A stretch of DNA of 64,000 nt. Source: RBG-16-34-14 sp963727535. GTDB lineage: Bacteria > Bacteroidota > Ignavibacteria > Ignavibacteriales > Ignavibacteriaceae. Made by a program: the position numbers and the translations under genes. Below the pieces are notes generated by a model that was not told the DNA's origin, searched no databases, and saw only the letters and a list, made by a program, of their open reading frames with translations. The stretch lies in assembly GCA_963727535.1 (NCBI GenBank), contig CAVSGR010000006.1, forward strand, positions 744,001 to 808,000. Direction: 5' to 3'. This document shows positions 64,000 through 64,000 of this stretch, one piece after another; position 1 is the first letter of the stretch; each line of letters opens with the position of its first letter.

Positions 64000-64000
64000 C

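Noticed and set aside
1..64000. tRNA or rRNA genes
   Set aside because: No cloverleaf with GTTCRA-type T-loop or rRNA segment was recognised in any gap; a tRNAscan run would settle this.

Overview
The window looks like a chromosome segment from the Ignavibacteria / Bacteroidota-Chlorobiota group. The evidence is AT-rich DNA, four large secreted proteins ending in a type IX secretion (T9SS) sorting domain with the 'QNYPNPFNPST' signature of Ignavibacteriales, giant hybrid and propeller sensor kinases, TAnnTTTG-type promoter boxes, and palindromic dispersed repeats of the kind common in CFB-group genomes. No tRNA, rRNA, CRISPR array, prophage or transposase gene was seen.

Layout. 1-4.1 kb: the end of an MCE/MlaD-type protein, a methyltransferase, a DUF1080 protein, an acetyltransferase, and an ArsR-SRPBCC-DoxX operon that once ended in a DUF4256 gene, now a remnant. 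4.3-4.5 kb: a 190-bp multi-hairpin repeat. 4.5-17.5 kb: three tandem delta-60-repeat T9SS proteins (14 repeats each) downstream of a hybrid two-component regulator. 17.8-23 kb: uvrA, a membrane protein, an SMR exporter, a Nudix hydrolase and a DinB protein. 23-25.3 kb: LPS core genes (waaA, heptosyltransferase-like). 25.4-35.4 kb: fructose-bisphosphatase, two complementary ABC half-exporters flanking a D-2-hydroxyacid dehydrogenase, serS and leuS. 35.6-45.4 kb: a co-directional operon for cytosine/uracil breakdown by the reductive route. 45.4-53.7 kb: small envelope proteins, an FG-GAP/PKD T9SS protein, and a NarL-type regulator with its propeller sensor kinase. 53.8-64 kb: lysA, an LD-carboxypeptidase, a K+ channel, a lipoprotein, priA, and a MacAB-TolC-like efflux operon that runs off the right edge.

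The strongest functional story is the pyrimidine operon. An NCS1 permease brings in the base and an Fcy1-like deaminase would convert cytosine to uracil. PreT/PreA reduce uracil, dihydropyrimidinase and beta-ureidopropionase open and clip it to beta-alanine, and a class III aminotransferase plus a CoA-acylating semialdehyde dehydrogenase would carry it to acetyl-CoA. The second theme is a repeated pairing of a propeller sensor kinase with downstream T9SS propeller cargo. At the second locus, matching 19-bp imperfect palindromes sit about 60 bp upstream of both the kinase and the cargo start codons.

Single-base indels interrupt several genes, including serS, waaA and the semialdehyde dehydrogenase. 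Because serS is essential and every part is conserved, consensus sequencing error is as likely as real decay, and these genes should be read with that in mind.
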